DNA of 64,000 bases from an uncultured Sutterella sp. Its GTDB lineage: Bacteria > Pseudomonadota > Gammaproteobacteria > Burkholderiales > Burkholderiaceae_F. This document shows positions 15,762 through 23,954 of the stretch, one piece after another; the first letter of the stretch is position 1; every line of letters begins with the position of its first letter. Location of the stretch: positions 37,519 to 101,518 of the forward strand of contig UQTE01000006.1 in NCBI GenBank assembly GCA_900543805.1. The letters run 5' to 3'. A model generated the notes under the pieces. It saw only the letters and a list, made by a program, of their open reading frames with translations. It was not told where the DNA came from and did no database searches. Position numbers and translations under genes: made by a program.

Positions 15762-16931
15762 ATGCAGACCCTCACCTACGCTCAGGCGCGTCTCGCCGCT
15801 TTTCTCTTCTTTTCCGCTTCGGGCCTTGCCTACGGTCTCTTCACCGCCCGCATTCCGTCGCTCAAGGAACAGACGGGCGCCGCGTCGGACGAGCTCGGGC
15901 TCGTCCTCTTCGCGCTCGGCGCCGCCTCCGTGGTGGGGCTTTCGGGCGCCGCACACCTCGTGCGCCGCTTCGGCGTCAAGGCCGTGAGTCTGGCGGGCTC
16001 CGTCATCTTCTTTTTTGGACTCCTCGTTGCGGGCCTCGCAAATCAGGTTGCGCTTCTCGCCGTCGCCACGGCCCTTGTGGGACTCGGCTTCGGGCTTCTC
16101 GACGTCGCGGTGAACGTGGCGGGTATCGAGGTCGAGCGCCGCTGGAAGAAGGCGTCGATGAACGTCATTCACGCGGGCTACAACGTGGGCGTCGTCGCGG
16201 GCTCGATTTCGGCCGCGGTCTTTACGGGCCTCGCCGTCGCGCCTCTTTGGAATTTCGTTCTCCCCTGCGCGATTCTTCTTTTGGTGCTCCTTCGCGCGCA
16301 GCACTACCTTCCCGTCCCCGAAGAACTCCAGGAGCCCTCCGCGGAAAAGTCGAAGGTCAAAAGCCGCGTGACGGGCTTCGTCGTCTTCTGCGGCGTTCTG
16401 TCGTCCGCCACTTACGTGACCGAAGGCGCTTCGGCCGAATGGGGAAGTCTCTTTCTTCATCAGGTCCAGGGTGCGCCCGAATCCATGGCAGCGCTCTGCT
16501 ACGGCGTTTTCGGCTCCTGCGCGCTCACCTGCCGCTTGATCGCCGACCGTCTGCGCGCCGCCTACGGGGACGTCAACGTCTTTCTCACCGGGGCCGTCAT
16601 TGCGCTTTGCGGCATGACGATCGTTCTCTTTGCGCCCCACTGGACCGTATCGCTTGCGGGCTACGCCGTCTTCGGGACGGGACTCGCTCCGGTCGTGCCG
16701 ATTCTCTTTGCGCTCGCCGGGCGCTTCGGCGGCATGCCGCTTGAGCGCGCGACCTCGGTCGTGGCGCTCTTTGCCTACGGGGGGCTCCTCTTTTTCCCGC
16801 CCTTCTTCGGTTTTCTGGCGGAGCACTGGGGGCTTTTGCGCTCGCTCTCCGTCACGCTCCTTCTTCTCACCGGTCTTCTTGCGGGCGGCATCGTGCTGAA
16901 GCGCGGCGACAAGCGCCGCCGCGGGGCCTGA
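15762..16931 (+). CDS. MFS transporter, YbjJ-like
   Basis: 389 residues from the ATG at 15762, with 11-12 hydrophobic helices. The N-terminal half has GLAYGLFTARIPSLKEQTG and the AINVAG-type helix DVAVNVAGIEVERRW. The second half has YVTEGASAEWGSLFL, then GLAPVVPILFALAG. This arrangement, including the acidic TEGxxxxW segment in helix 7, resembles E. coli YbjJ and related small-molecule exporters. The substrate is not known. The gene is divergent from yceD and followed by a GC-rich hairpin without a T-run. Confidence 0.75.
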   Translation: MQTLTYAQARLAAFLFFSASGLAYGLFTARIPSLKEQTGAASDELGLVLFALGAASVVGLSGAAHLVRRFGVKAVSLAGSVIFFFGLLVAGLANQVALLAVATALVGLGFGLLDVAVNVAGIEVERRWKKASMNVIHAGYNVGVVAGSISAAVFTGLAVAPLWNFVLPCAILLLVLLRAQHYLPVPEELQEPSAEKSKVKSRVTGFVVFCGVLSSATYVTEGASAEWGSLFLHQVQGAPESMAALCYGVFGSCALTCRLIADRLRAAYGDVNVFLTGAVIALCGMTIVLFAPHWTVSLAGYAVFGTGLAPVVPILFALAGRFGGMPLERATSVVALFAYGGLLFFPPFFGFLAEHWGLLRSLSVTLLLLTGLLAGGIVLKRGDKRRRGA

Positions 16932-16945
16932 GCGGCGTCCTTTCG

Positions 16946-16969
16946 GCGGGCGTCGTCCCGCCCGCCGAG
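16946..16969 (+). terminator. GC-rich hairpin after the MFS gene
   Basis: CGGCGGGCG/CGCCCGCCG with a 6-base loop and no T-tract. It is a weak terminator at best, 14 bases past the stop. A TAGAAT about 20 bases further on may start the maf transcript. Confidence 0.35.
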
Positions 16970-17029
16970 GCGCCCCGAAGCCCCATTCGGTAGAATGACC
17001 GCACCTTTCCCCTTTTTGAGATTTTCATC

Positions 17030-17617
17030 ATGCCCACCCTCATTCTCGCCTCGAGCTCGCGCTACCGCCGCGAACTTCTTGACCGTCTCGGCCTTCCCTA
17101 CGAGGCCGTGAGTCCCGACATCGACGAGTCGCCGCTCCCCGGCGAAACGCCCCGTCAGACGGCCTTCCGCCTTGCCGAAGAGAAGGCCCGCGCCGTGCAG
17201 GCGATGTACCCGGGGTCGATCGTGATCGGCTCCGACCAGGTCGCCGACCTCAAGGGCGAAAAGCTCGGCAAGCCCCATACGCGTGAACGCTCGATCGCGC
17301 AGCTCGAAGCCATGCAGGGCGAGACCGTCACCTTCTACACGGCGCTTTGCGTCCTCGCCGCCGACGGCGCGGCCCAGAAGGAAGAGTCGCTCACCGTCGT
17401 GAAGATGCGTTCTCTTTCGCGCGAGACGATCGAAGCCTACGTCGACCGCGAACAGCCCTTTGACTGCGCGGGTTCGGCCAAGATCGAAAAGCTCGGGATC
17501 GCGCTCATGGAAAGCGTCACCTCGGACGACCCGACGTCGCTCATCGGCCTTCCCCTCATGAAGGTGACGACGATGCTCGGCCGCGCCGGTCTTCCGGTTC
17601 TCCCCGGACTTCAATAA
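17030..17617 (+). CDS. Maf-family nucleotide pyrophosphatase (YceF type)
   Basis: A 195-residue Maf protein. It starts with LILASSSRYRRELLDRLG and continues with the PDIDESPLPGE loop, the GSDQVADLKGEKLGKP active segment (catalytic Asp near residue 70) and FDCAGSAKIEKLG near residues 144-156. The YceF subfamily hydrolyses 7-methyl-GTP in E. coli; the DQVA segment fits this better than the dTTP/UTP class. A TAGAAT at about 16991 is a candidate promoter. The gene heads an operon with the next two genes (10-base and 0-base gaps). Confidence 0.85.
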   Translation: MPTLILASSSRYRRELLDRLGLPYEAVSPDIDESPLPGETPRQTAFRLAEEKARAVQAMYPGSIVIGSDQVADLKGEKLGKPHTRERSIAQLEAMQGETVTFYTALCVLAADGAAQKEESLTVVKMRSLSRETIEAYVDREQPFDCAGSAKIEKLGIALMESVTSDDPTSLIGLPLMKVTTMLGRAGLPVLPGLQ

Positions 17618-17627
17618 GAGAACGCCC

Positions 17628-18497
17628 ATGTCGGGAACGCTTTACCTTCTCCCCACGGTGATCAGTGAGGAAACGCTCACTTCGGTGATTCCAACCGAGG
17701 TGCGCGAAAAGGCCCGTCAAATCGACCACTTTCTCGTCGAAGCCGCCAAGACGGCGCGCCACTACCTCAAGGATCTCGAACATCCGAAGCCCATTGCGTC
17801 GCTCTCCATCGTCGAGATCGGGCACGAGCCCGATCCCGCGAAGATCGACGCGTGGCTCGAGCCCCTTCGCGAGGGCTTTGACATGGCGATCGTGAGCGAA
17901 TCGGGCTGTCCCGGCGTCGCCGACCCGGGCGCCCAGATCGTTGCGCGCGTGCAGGCCGAAGGGGGCCGCGTCGTGCCGCTCGTCGGTCCCTCGTCGCTCC
18001 TTTTGACGCTCATGGCAAGCGGCCTCGACGGCCAGCACTTCCGTTTCACGGGCTACCTTCCCATCGCCGACGCGGAGCGCCGCGAAGCGCTTCTTACGCT
18101 AGAGCGCGAATCCGCCCGGGGCGAAACGATCCTCTTCATTGAAACGCCCTACCGCAACCGCACGATGTTGGAGAGCCTTCTCGAGACACTCCGTCCCGAC
18201 ACGCGGCTCTGCGTTGCGCAGGACGTGACGGGAAAAAACGAATCGATCCGAACGAAGACGATCGAGGCGTGGCGGCGCGCGACGGAGGAAGAACGCGAAC
18301 TCCTCAAGGTCCCGACCGTCTTTGCCTTCCTCGCGGCCCCGCAAAAGGCCGCGGCAAAGGGAAAATCCGCATCCCGCCCTTCTGCACGGCAGCCCCGCGG
18401 TGAGAAAATGGGAGAAGACTCCCGCGCCCGCACGGGCGGACACAGAGAAGGACGCTCCGCCCGGAGCGGCGCCTTCCGTAAAAACAGGACGTGTTAA
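17628..18497 (+). CDS. Tetrapyrrole-methylase-fold SAM-dependent methyltransferase (RsmI-related)
   Basis: 289 residues. The N-terminus GTLYLLPTVIS and the segments SESGCPGVADPGA, VVPLVGPSSLLLTLMASG and FRFTGYLP are the landmarks of the TP-methylase fold. They resemble RsmI, which 2'-O-methylates C1402 of 16S rRNA. The region between strand 1 and AIVSESGCP differs from RsmI (no EDTR box), so this is a paralogue whose target is unknown. The last ~45 residues are a basic low-complexity tail (SASRPSARQPRG onward). It is 10 bases after maf and directly abuts the next gene (TAAATG), so the three genes are one operon. Confidence 0.75.
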   Translation: MSGTLYLLPTVISEETLTSVIPTEVREKARQIDHFLVEAAKTARHYLKDLEHPKPIASLSIVEIGHEPDPAKIDAWLEPLREGFDMAIVSESGCPGVADPGAQIVARVQAEGGRVVPLVGPSSLLLTLMASGLDGQHFRFTGYLPIADAERREALLTLERESARGETILFIETPYRNRTMLESLLETLRPDTRLCVAQDVTGKNESIRTKTIEAWRRATEEERELLKVPTVFAFLAAPQKAAAKGKSASRPSARQPRGEKMGEDSRARTGGHREGRSARSGAFRKNRTC

Positions 18498-19412
18498 ATG
18501 GATCGGATTCTCACGGGCATGTGGCAGGCCATCAAGGAACAGATGGTGGAGGATTTCTCCATCTTCGGACTTTTTGCGCTCGTCATCCTCGTCTTGTGCA
18601 TCATCCTCGTTCTCCTTCTGCGGCGCCGTACGACGCCGCAGGTGGGCCTCTCGAAGATCCGCAGCGCCGACACGCTCCTGCCGCTCGATCTCGAACCGCA
18701 CATCCGTTCGGAAGCTTCGACCGAACCGAAACGTGAAGAAGCGAAGCCCCTGCCGCAGGCCGCCTCGCCGCTCGTCGAACCGCTCGACGTCGAAGGCGTC
18801 CGCTTTCTCGGGACGCTTCCCTTCGTTTCTTCCGGCCTCTTTCGCCGCGAGAGCGCGTCCTGCGCCGGCATGACCGTGCACGCCGTCTTTTTCGATCCCG
18901 AAGAACTCCCCGAAGCGGACGACACCGCTCGTCGCCTCATTCCCTTCCTTCCCGAGAAGGCCTCCGAAGTGCTCGTTCGCGAGGCGGACCGTCGAAACTT
19001 CCGCACGGGCGTCCTGGTCGCGCAGCCCGACGCCGTCCTGATGCTCGAAAAGGGGCTCGTCAGCGTGGAATTCAAGAGCAAGGGCGGGCGCTTCGACGAC
19101 GTCACCGCCTGGCGCGAAAAACTCCGCCCGGCCGACCTCTATCAGACGCTTCTCGCCGCCATGGCGGTTTCGCTTGAAGAGGCGCGTCCCGTCGCGCCGA
19201 TTCTGCGCACGATGAACGCCGTCTACTTCCTGCATCCTTCGCAGGAACTCGTCAAGGAACTTTCGGTGATCGTTCCGAGAGCGGCGCAGTTCTTGGAGAG
19301 CGACACCGTGGGCGCCAAGGACGCGGCCGATCTCGCGACCGTGCTTCTTCGCAAGCGCTACGGCCAGACCAACCGCGAGGGCGAAATCGCCCACCGCGAC
19401 ATGCTTCGCTGA
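18498..19412 (+). CDS. Membrane-anchored protein with PD-(D/E)XK-nuclease-like motif
   Basis: 304 residues, not recognised by name. One transmembrane helix (about 21-41, FGLFALVILVLCIILVLLL) is followed by RRR, placing the bulk in the cytoplasm. A linker (to about 95) leads to a globular part. Residues 177-193 read PD, then 12 residues, then EFK (D178, E191, K193), which is the core pattern of the PD-(D/E)XK nuclease fold; downstream helices include YQTLLAAMAVSLEE. The start abuts the preceding methyltransferase stop, and an intrinsic terminator follows. It is the last gene of the maf operon. A nuclease role is inferred from one motif and needs structural support. Confidence 0.6.
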   Translation: MDRILTGMWQAIKEQMVEDFSIFGLFALVILVLCIILVLLLRRRTTPQVGLSKIRSADTLLPLDLEPHIRSEASTEPKREEAKPLPQAASPLVEPLDVEGVRFLGTLPFVSSGLFRRESASCAGMTVHAVFFDPEELPEADDTARRLIPFLPEKASEVLVREADRRNFRTGVLVAQPDAVLMLEKGLVSVEFKSKGGRFDDVTAWREKLRPADLYQTLLAAMAVSLEEARPVAPILRTMNAVYFLHPSQELVKELSVIVPRAAQFLESDTVGAKDAADLATVLLRKRYGQTNREGEIAHRDMLR

Positions 19413-19433
19413 GTGCCGAAATTCCCCGTTGAA

Positions 19434-19467
19434 AGGGACCGTTCCAAGACGGTCCCTCTCTTTTTTC
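19434..19467 (+). terminator. Intrinsic terminator of the maf operon
   Basis: AGGGACCGT/ACGGTCCCT (19434-19442 with 19449-19457), 6-base loop, then CTCTTTTTT. Confidence 0.92.
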
Positions 19468-19474
19468 GAAAATC

Positions 19475-19524
19475 GTTCGACATCAAACAAATTTCGTGCT
19501 AGGATTTCGTTCGACGTCGAACAA
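19475..19524 (+). promoter_or_regulatory. Promoter with two MarR-type operators before marR
   Basis: GTTCGACATCAAACAA (19475-19490) and GTTCGACGTCGAACAA (19509-19524) are two copies of one site, 34 bases apart. The second contains the perfect 12-bp palindrome TTCGACGTCGAA. The TTCGAC of the first copy could act as a -35 with TAGGAT (19500-19505) as -10, an 18-base spacer. Binding would therefore block the promoter, which fits autorepression by the MarR protein that follows. Confidence 0.7.
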
Positions 19525-19540
19525 TCTTGTAAGGTTTGCC

Positions 19541-20038
19541 ATGGCCAACCGCAAACAAACCACCGTTCCTTTTCTCGCAGGTCTCTTTCGAACCCGAAGC
19601 AACGAGTTTTTCATCGCGGAACTTCAACGCCGCGGCATTGAGGATCTCGTCCCCGCGCACGGGGACCTCTTCACGCACCTTTTCGGAGGCGGTTCCCTCA
19701 CGGTGACGGAACTCGCGGAACGCACGGGCCGCACCAAGTCGACCGTCTCCGTTCTCGCGGGAAAGCTCGAGAAGGCGGGCTACCTCCTTCGCGAACCCGA
19801 TCCCCGGGACGCCCGGGTGCTACGGCTGAGGCTCACTGAAAAGGGCGAAGCGCTCGACAAGGTCTTCGCGGAAATTTCCGAAGAACTCCACCGTCGAATG
19901 CTTGCCGCCCTTGGTCCCGACAATCTGACTCTGCTCGAACGACTGCTCGAAAAGAGCACCCTTATTTTCACCTCGGAATTCGAAGCGGTCCGCCGCAATG
20001 AGGATTCCTCAACTATCCAAGGAAAAAACCATGTCTGA
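19541..20038 (+). CDS. MarR-family transcriptional regulator
   Basis: 165 residues from the ATG at 19541. A winged helix-turn-helix runs from about 50 to 120, with LTVTELAERTGRTKSTVSVLAGKLEKAGYL as the recognition region. The wing is EPDPRDARVLRLRLTEKG, the conserved MarR DxRxxxxxLT motif. Flanking helices make the dimer. It probably represses itself and the cupin gene, with which it overlaps by 8 bases, via the palindromes at 19475-19524. The ligand is unknown, but a small cupin suggests a phenolic or oxidised compound. Confidence 0.85.
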   Translation: MANRKQTTVPFLAGLFRTRSNEFFIAELQRRGIEDLVPAHGDLFTHLFGGGSLTVTELAERTGRTKSTVSVLAGKLEKAGYLLREPDPRDARVLRLRLTEKGEALDKVFAEISEELHRRMLAALGPDNLTLLERLLEKSTLIFTSEFEAVRRNEDSSTIQGKNHV

Positions 20039-20411
20039 AAACTTCCAGAAGATTTCGCTTGAAGAAGCGCCCCGTACGGAACTCCACGACAAGCTCGGCC
20101 TCACGGGTTGCGAAGTGTCCGTGAACCGCCTGCCCGCCGGCGCCGCCGTGCCGTTCGTGCATGCGCACAAGCAGAACGAAGAGCTCTACGGCGTTCTCGA
20201 AGGCCGCGGCGAACTCTGGATCGACGGCGAAGTCGTGGAAGTGAAGGCCGGCGACTGGTTCCGCATCTCGCCCGCGGGCAAGCGCGCCCTGCGCGCCGCC
20301 GCCGACGAAGGCATCGCTTTCGTCTGCATTCAGACGAAGGCCGGCAGCCTTGAAGGCTACACGATGACGGACGGCGTGATCTGTGAAGAAAAGGCGCCCT
20401 GGCACGCCTAA
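20031..20411 (+). CDS. Small cupin-domain protein
   Basis: 126 residues, with its ATG inside the end of marR. It is a single cupin barrel. Motif 1 is VHAHKQNEELYGVLEGRGELWIDGE (about residues 43-67), carrying the His-x-His-x4-Glu metal ligands. Motif 2 is RISPAGKRALRAA, in which the usual metal-binding His is not obvious. Overlapping start and stop codons imply translational coupling with the MarR regulator. Proteins of this kind are often isomerases, dioxygenase-like or ligand-binding; the reaction cannot be named from sequence. Confidence 0.8.
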   Translation: MSENFQKISLEEAPRTELHDKLGLTGCEVSVNRLPAGAAVPFVHAHKQNEELYGVLEGRGELWIDGEVVEVKAGDWFRISPAGKRALRAAADEGIAFVCIQTKAGSLEGYTMTDGVICEEKAPWHA

Positions 20412-20420
20412 AGTGAGAGA

Positions 20421-20489
20421 ACGCCGCTTTCGAGCGGCGTCCCAACGCATCCCCTGAATGCGGTGACGAATTCTTTCGTCACCGCGTTT
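20421..20489 (+). terminator. Tandem hairpins terminating marR-cupin
   Basis: First hairpin ACGCCGCT-TTCG-AGCGGCGT at 20421-20440. Second hairpin GCGGTGACGAA-TTCT-TTCGTCACCGC at 20460-20485, followed by GTTTCTTATT. The second overlaps the 3' end region of the convergent gene. Confidence 0.8.
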
Positions 20490-20490
20490 C

Positions 20491-22149
20491 TTATTCCGGC
20501 GTTCGGTATACGCTGCCGCGCTTCGAACCCTCCCGCACCAACAAACCTCTATCGACAAGTCTCTTAAGCAAACGATAGGCGGCCTGCGCATCAAGACCGA
20601 GATGCGCCATCACGTCGCCTCGCGTTACGGTGGCATTGGCTCGCACCAAACGCAATGCCCACGCCTCCTTTCGACCGGTTTCAGGGAAAGAAACTGATCC
20701 GACCTTCCTGCCGCACAGCCCCTGCAACATCCATTCTCGATCATTGCCGCGACCCACTCCTTCGAGCATCTCCTTTTCCGCCAAGCTTTTCAGGTAACGT
20801 ACGAGACGCTGTTCCGACAAATGCGTCGCCTCCAGAAGACCGGCCAACGTGAGACTTCCGGCGAACCGAACGGCCGACAGAATCAGCAACTCGGGAAACA
20901 CAATCTTCTCTCCCAACCTTTGTTGGCTTTGAATGAGAAATCTTTGAAATTCCCGATCGGCGTCGCACTTGGGAAAGACAATCCGTACGCACTCTTCGTT
21001 CGATTCGGTGTAATCCGGAGCCGAACGTCCGTATGCGAGATTTCCTTCCAGAATCCGTTCGATCCCTCGTCCGCGGCAATCGGCCAGACCGATGCGCCGA
21101 AAGATGTCGGCAAGGAGAGGATTCCTCGGACGGGATTCCGACGTTGGGAGATTCTCCGGCGTGATTCCCGAAACAAATCCGCCCGGACTGGCGATTTCCA
21201 ATCCGTCATCGAGCATGCTCACCGCGACGGAGCCCTGGCGAGCGTAATCCCGGTGGCAGAGAGCATTGACGAGGGCTTCGCGAAAGGCTCGCTCGGAGTA
21301 TGTCGGCACTCCCACACGAACAAACCCGTCCATCCATTCGCTCTCCTCGTTTCGTGCCCTGAAACGGTCGAGCACGGCCTCGAACCCCGACACAAGCGGC
21401 ATGACGAATTCCTGGCTCGAACGAACGACCGAACCCGAGAAATGTTGGAACATAATGCCTGCCCCGGACAGTCGCCGTTGGATCACGGTCACCTTTCCGA
21501 TCATGAGAAGGCCTGCCACGGTCGGCAGAATACCGCTCCGTGTTTCCCGCACGAACCCCAATGCTTTGTCAAACTCCGAGTCCTCCAAATCCGCGAGTCC
21601 TTTCTCCGCGCGGTTTTTCCGCATGAAAGCCCGTAGTCCCTCCCGCTCCAAATCGTCTAGATCGTCCGTGGAAGTGCCGGAGAGGATCATGGCCGAGAAA
21701 TCGAGCCGGCCAATATCGGAGAGTCGAGAAACGAACTCGGGCGGATAGAGGGGAAAGGTTCCGGGTTTCTTTCCGACCCCGAGACGTCGCTTCAACACCT
21801 TGCCGTCCTGCGCAGCGACGATGCCCTCGGCCTTCGGCACCCGGACAACCCAGATTTTCTTGCCTTCGACTTCTTCGCTCTCTGCGGAAACGATCAAAGG
21901 CGGCACCGTGTGCGATGCAATGAAGGCGACCGCCTTCTCCGGGTTGTTTCCTGCCTCCGTTCTCACACCGAAAATCCTGCCCTCTTCGCCGACACCGATG
22001 TATAGAGTCCCGCCTTCGGCATTCGCCATGCCGACCACCGTTTCGATCAGAGCGCCGTCGGACGCTTTGTCTTCGAAATCCTGTTGGAACGCAACCGTCA
22101 GCGTCTCACGTTCGGGAACGATTTGATCGGAGGCGATCCTGTTATCCAT
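20491..22149 (-). CDS. AlbA_2/Schlafen-domain ATP-binding protein, putative regulator
   Basis: The ATG at 22149 follows AAAGGA and gives 552 residues; an ATG at 22182 has no ribosome site. The N-terminal domain (about 15-140) is the AlbA_2/divergent AAA type, with VGMANAEGGTLYIGVGEEGRIFGV and the VYR-like strand KVLKRRLG. A central GHKL-like/HATPase-C-4 region follows, with REALVNALCHRDYARQGSVAVS and the N-box-like ENLPTSESRPRNPLLADIFRRIGLADCRGRGI. Two winged-helix segments close the protein. These proteins are usually regulators or accessory defence-island genes. Codon use is looser than in the neighbours, suggesting transfer. Confidence 0.8.
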   Translation of the reverse strand: MDNRIASDQIVPERETLTVAFQQDFEDKASDGALIETVVGMANAEGGTLYIGVGEEGRIFGVRTEAGNNPEKAVAFIASHTVPPLIVSAESEEVEGKKIWVVRVPKAEGIVAAQDGKVLKRRLGVGKKPGTFPLYPPEFVSRLSDIGRLDFSAMILSGTSTDDLDDLEREGLRAFMRKNRAEKGLADLEDSEFDKALGFVRETRSGILPTVAGLLMIGKVTVIQRRLSGAGIMFQHFSGSVVRSSQEFVMPLVSGFEAVLDRFRARNEESEWMDGFVRVGVPTYSERAFREALVNALCHRDYARQGSVAVSMLDDGLEIASPGGFVSGITPENLPTSESRPRNPLLADIFRRIGLADCRGRGIERILEGNLAYGRSAPDYTESNEECVRIVFPKCDADREFQRFLIQSQQRLGEKIVFPELLILSAVRFAGSLTLAGLLEATHLSEQRLVRYLKSLAEKEMLEGVGRGNDREWMLQGLCGRKVGSVSFPETGRKEAWALRLVRANATVTRGDVMAHLGLDAQAAYRLLKRLVDRGLLVREGSKRGSVYRTPE

Positions 22150-22234
22150 CACGCCATGTCCTTTATCTTCATACCGATGCAAAAAAATTACATCAAATGT
22201 CCGTTAACAACAAAAGATAAAGAATTGTGCCCCC

Positions 22235-22266
22235 AATAGAAAAGGGGCCGCTTTCGCGACCCCTTC
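22235..22266 (-). terminator. Intrinsic terminator of the second flavoprotein gene
   Basis: On the minus strand AAGGGGTCGC-GAAA-GCGGCCCCTTTTCTATT: a 10-bp stem (one mismatch) with a GAAA loop, 34 bases past the stop. Confidence 0.85.
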
Positions 22267-22299
22267 TGTCAGAACGGGATTAACCCGTAGTGATGCGCC

Positions 22300-23814
22300 T
22301 TACTTTTCCGCGGCGACCTTCTGACCGCAGATACGGCCGAAGACCAGGCAGTCAAGAATGGCGACGGAACCCAGACGGACGGCGCCGTGGACCATACCGG
22401 TCGCTTCACCGGCCGCATACAGATGCGGAATCGGCTTGTCGGTGCGAACGTCGAGAACGCGGCAGTCGTTGTCGGTGACGAGACCGCCCATGCAGTGGTG
22501 AACCTTCGGCAACAGGTCGCCGTAGTACCACGGACCTTCGGTGAGCGGGGTCTGGGCGTTGTTGATGTAACGGCCCCAAACCGGGTCAACCTTGTTCTTG
22601 ACGATTTCGTTGAACGCGGCGACTTCCTTCTTCAGGTTTTCGGCGTTGATGCCGGCGGCCTTGGCGAGTTCGTCGAGCGTGTCGTACTTTTCAACGATCT
22701 TGCGTTCAAGCATGCGTTCCAGGAAGCCCGGGCGCTGCTTCTTCAACGGGGCGACGTTGGCTTCGTTGCAGATCGAGAAGCACTTCTTGCCGGCGGTGCC
22801 TTCAACCATGATGGCGTCGGCGCGGACCTTGCGGTTGGCGAGTTCGTTCACGAAGCGCTTGCCGTCGGAGTTGACCCACAGACCATATTCGGCAGCGGCC
22901 GTCTGGCTGAACTGCCAGCCGATGCCCATGCCCTTTTCACGCGGGCTGGTCCACGGACCGCACTGGATCCAGTCGTCCTGAACCTGCAAGCAGCCGATGG
23001 CCATCGTTTCACGCCAGAGTTCGGACGTGGCGCCGGGCTGGTTCGTCGTGTCGAGCGAGCCGTCAAGCTTCGGGTCCTGGAACATGCGGAACTTCACGTC
23101 AGCGGAGAAGCCGCCGTAGCAGAGGACCACGCCCTTCGTGGCGCGGATGGTCTTTTCCTTGCCGGAGCCTTCATTCGGGAAGCGATAGCCTTCGCGGACG
23201 CGAACGCCTTCAACACCCTTTTCCGTACGGATGATGTTCTGGACATAGGTGCGCAGACGGATAGGAATGCCGAGTTCCTTGCACTTGTCGAGTTCCTTCT
23301 GGACGATGCCGGAGCCGGAACCGTTCTTCGTCGTGACATAACGCGGAACCGAGTGACCGCCTTCCTGACCGATGGCGTCGGGCAGGTATTCAACGCCGAG
23401 TTCCTTGACCGTCCATTCGAAGTTGGACAGAGCGGACTGGGCGAGCAGGTGCACCTTGGCCTTGTCGTTCATGTAGTTGCCGGCAACCAGGATGTCCTTT
23501 TCGAGGAGGTCGAACGAGTCTTCGATACCGGCCTTCTTCTGCTGCGGGCAACCCGTGGCGGTCAGAATGCCGCCGTTGATGATCGAGTTGCCGCCGGCCG
23601 TGGGCATCTTTTCAAGAACCACGACGTTGGCACCGGCCTTCTTGGCTTCAATGGCAGCGGCCAAGCCGGCAAAACCCGAACCGATGACGATCACGTCAAC
23701 GGTTTCGTCCCACTTCGTAGCAGGGGCGGCGGAAACCACGGAGCTCGCGAGCGAGGCGGCACCAGCGGCCACGGCACCGGTAAGCATGCTGCGACGGGAA
23801 ATACGATCGATCAT
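22300..23814 (-). CDS. Tat-exported FAD-dependent reductase, second flavocytochrome c-type flavoprotein
   Basis: The ATG at 23814 follows GGAGA and gives 504 residues. The N-terminus is a twin-arginine signal (ISRRSMLTGAVAAGAASLASS). The FAD-binding fold is VIVIGSGFAGLAAAIEAKKAG with VVLEK. Later segments are GGNSIINGG, GVVLCYGGFSA, NSDGKRFVNELA and HLYAAGEATGMVHGAVRLG. Unlike the copy at 6093-7607 it has no Lys/Ala tail and no cytochrome gene beside it, so its electron donor must be elsewhere. It is read in the same direction as the antiporter gene behind it (141-base gap). The substrate is unknown; fumarate-, urocanate- or aryl-acrylate-type acceptors fit the family. Confidence 0.87.
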   Translation of the reverse strand: MIDRISRRSMLTGAVAAGAASLASSVVSAAPATKWDETVDVIVIGSGFAGLAAAIEAKKAGANVVVLEKMPTAGGNSIINGGILTATGCPQQKKAGIEDSFDLLEKDILVAGNYMNDKAKVHLLAQSALSNFEWTVKELGVEYLPDAIGQEGGHSVPRYVTTKNGSGSGIVQKELDKCKELGIPIRLRTYVQNIIRTEKGVEGVRVREGYRFPNEGSGKEKTIRATKGVVLCYGGFSADVKFRMFQDPKLDGSLDTTNQPGATSELWRETMAIGCLQVQDDWIQCGPWTSPREKGMGIGWQFSQTAAAEYGLWVNSDGKRFVNELANRKVRADAIMVEGTAGKKCFSICNEANVAPLKKQRPGFLERMLERKIVEKYDTLDELAKAAGINAENLKKEVAAFNEIVKNKVDPVWGRYINNAQTPLTEGPWYYGDLLPKVHHCMGGLVTDNDCRVLDVRTDKPIPHLYAAGEATGMVHGAVRLGSVAILDCLVFGRICGQKVAAEK

Positions 23815-23954
23815 AGGAAATCTCTCCTTTTTTGGTCTTGGCGAAGAGTCTGTTCTCGCATGAGAACAAGGAAGGCTCTCCACCTGCGACCATTCTATGA
23901 CCCCCTCCCATTTAGTTCTTGCGCGGAATCAATAAAGGAGGGTTTTTCGTACGA

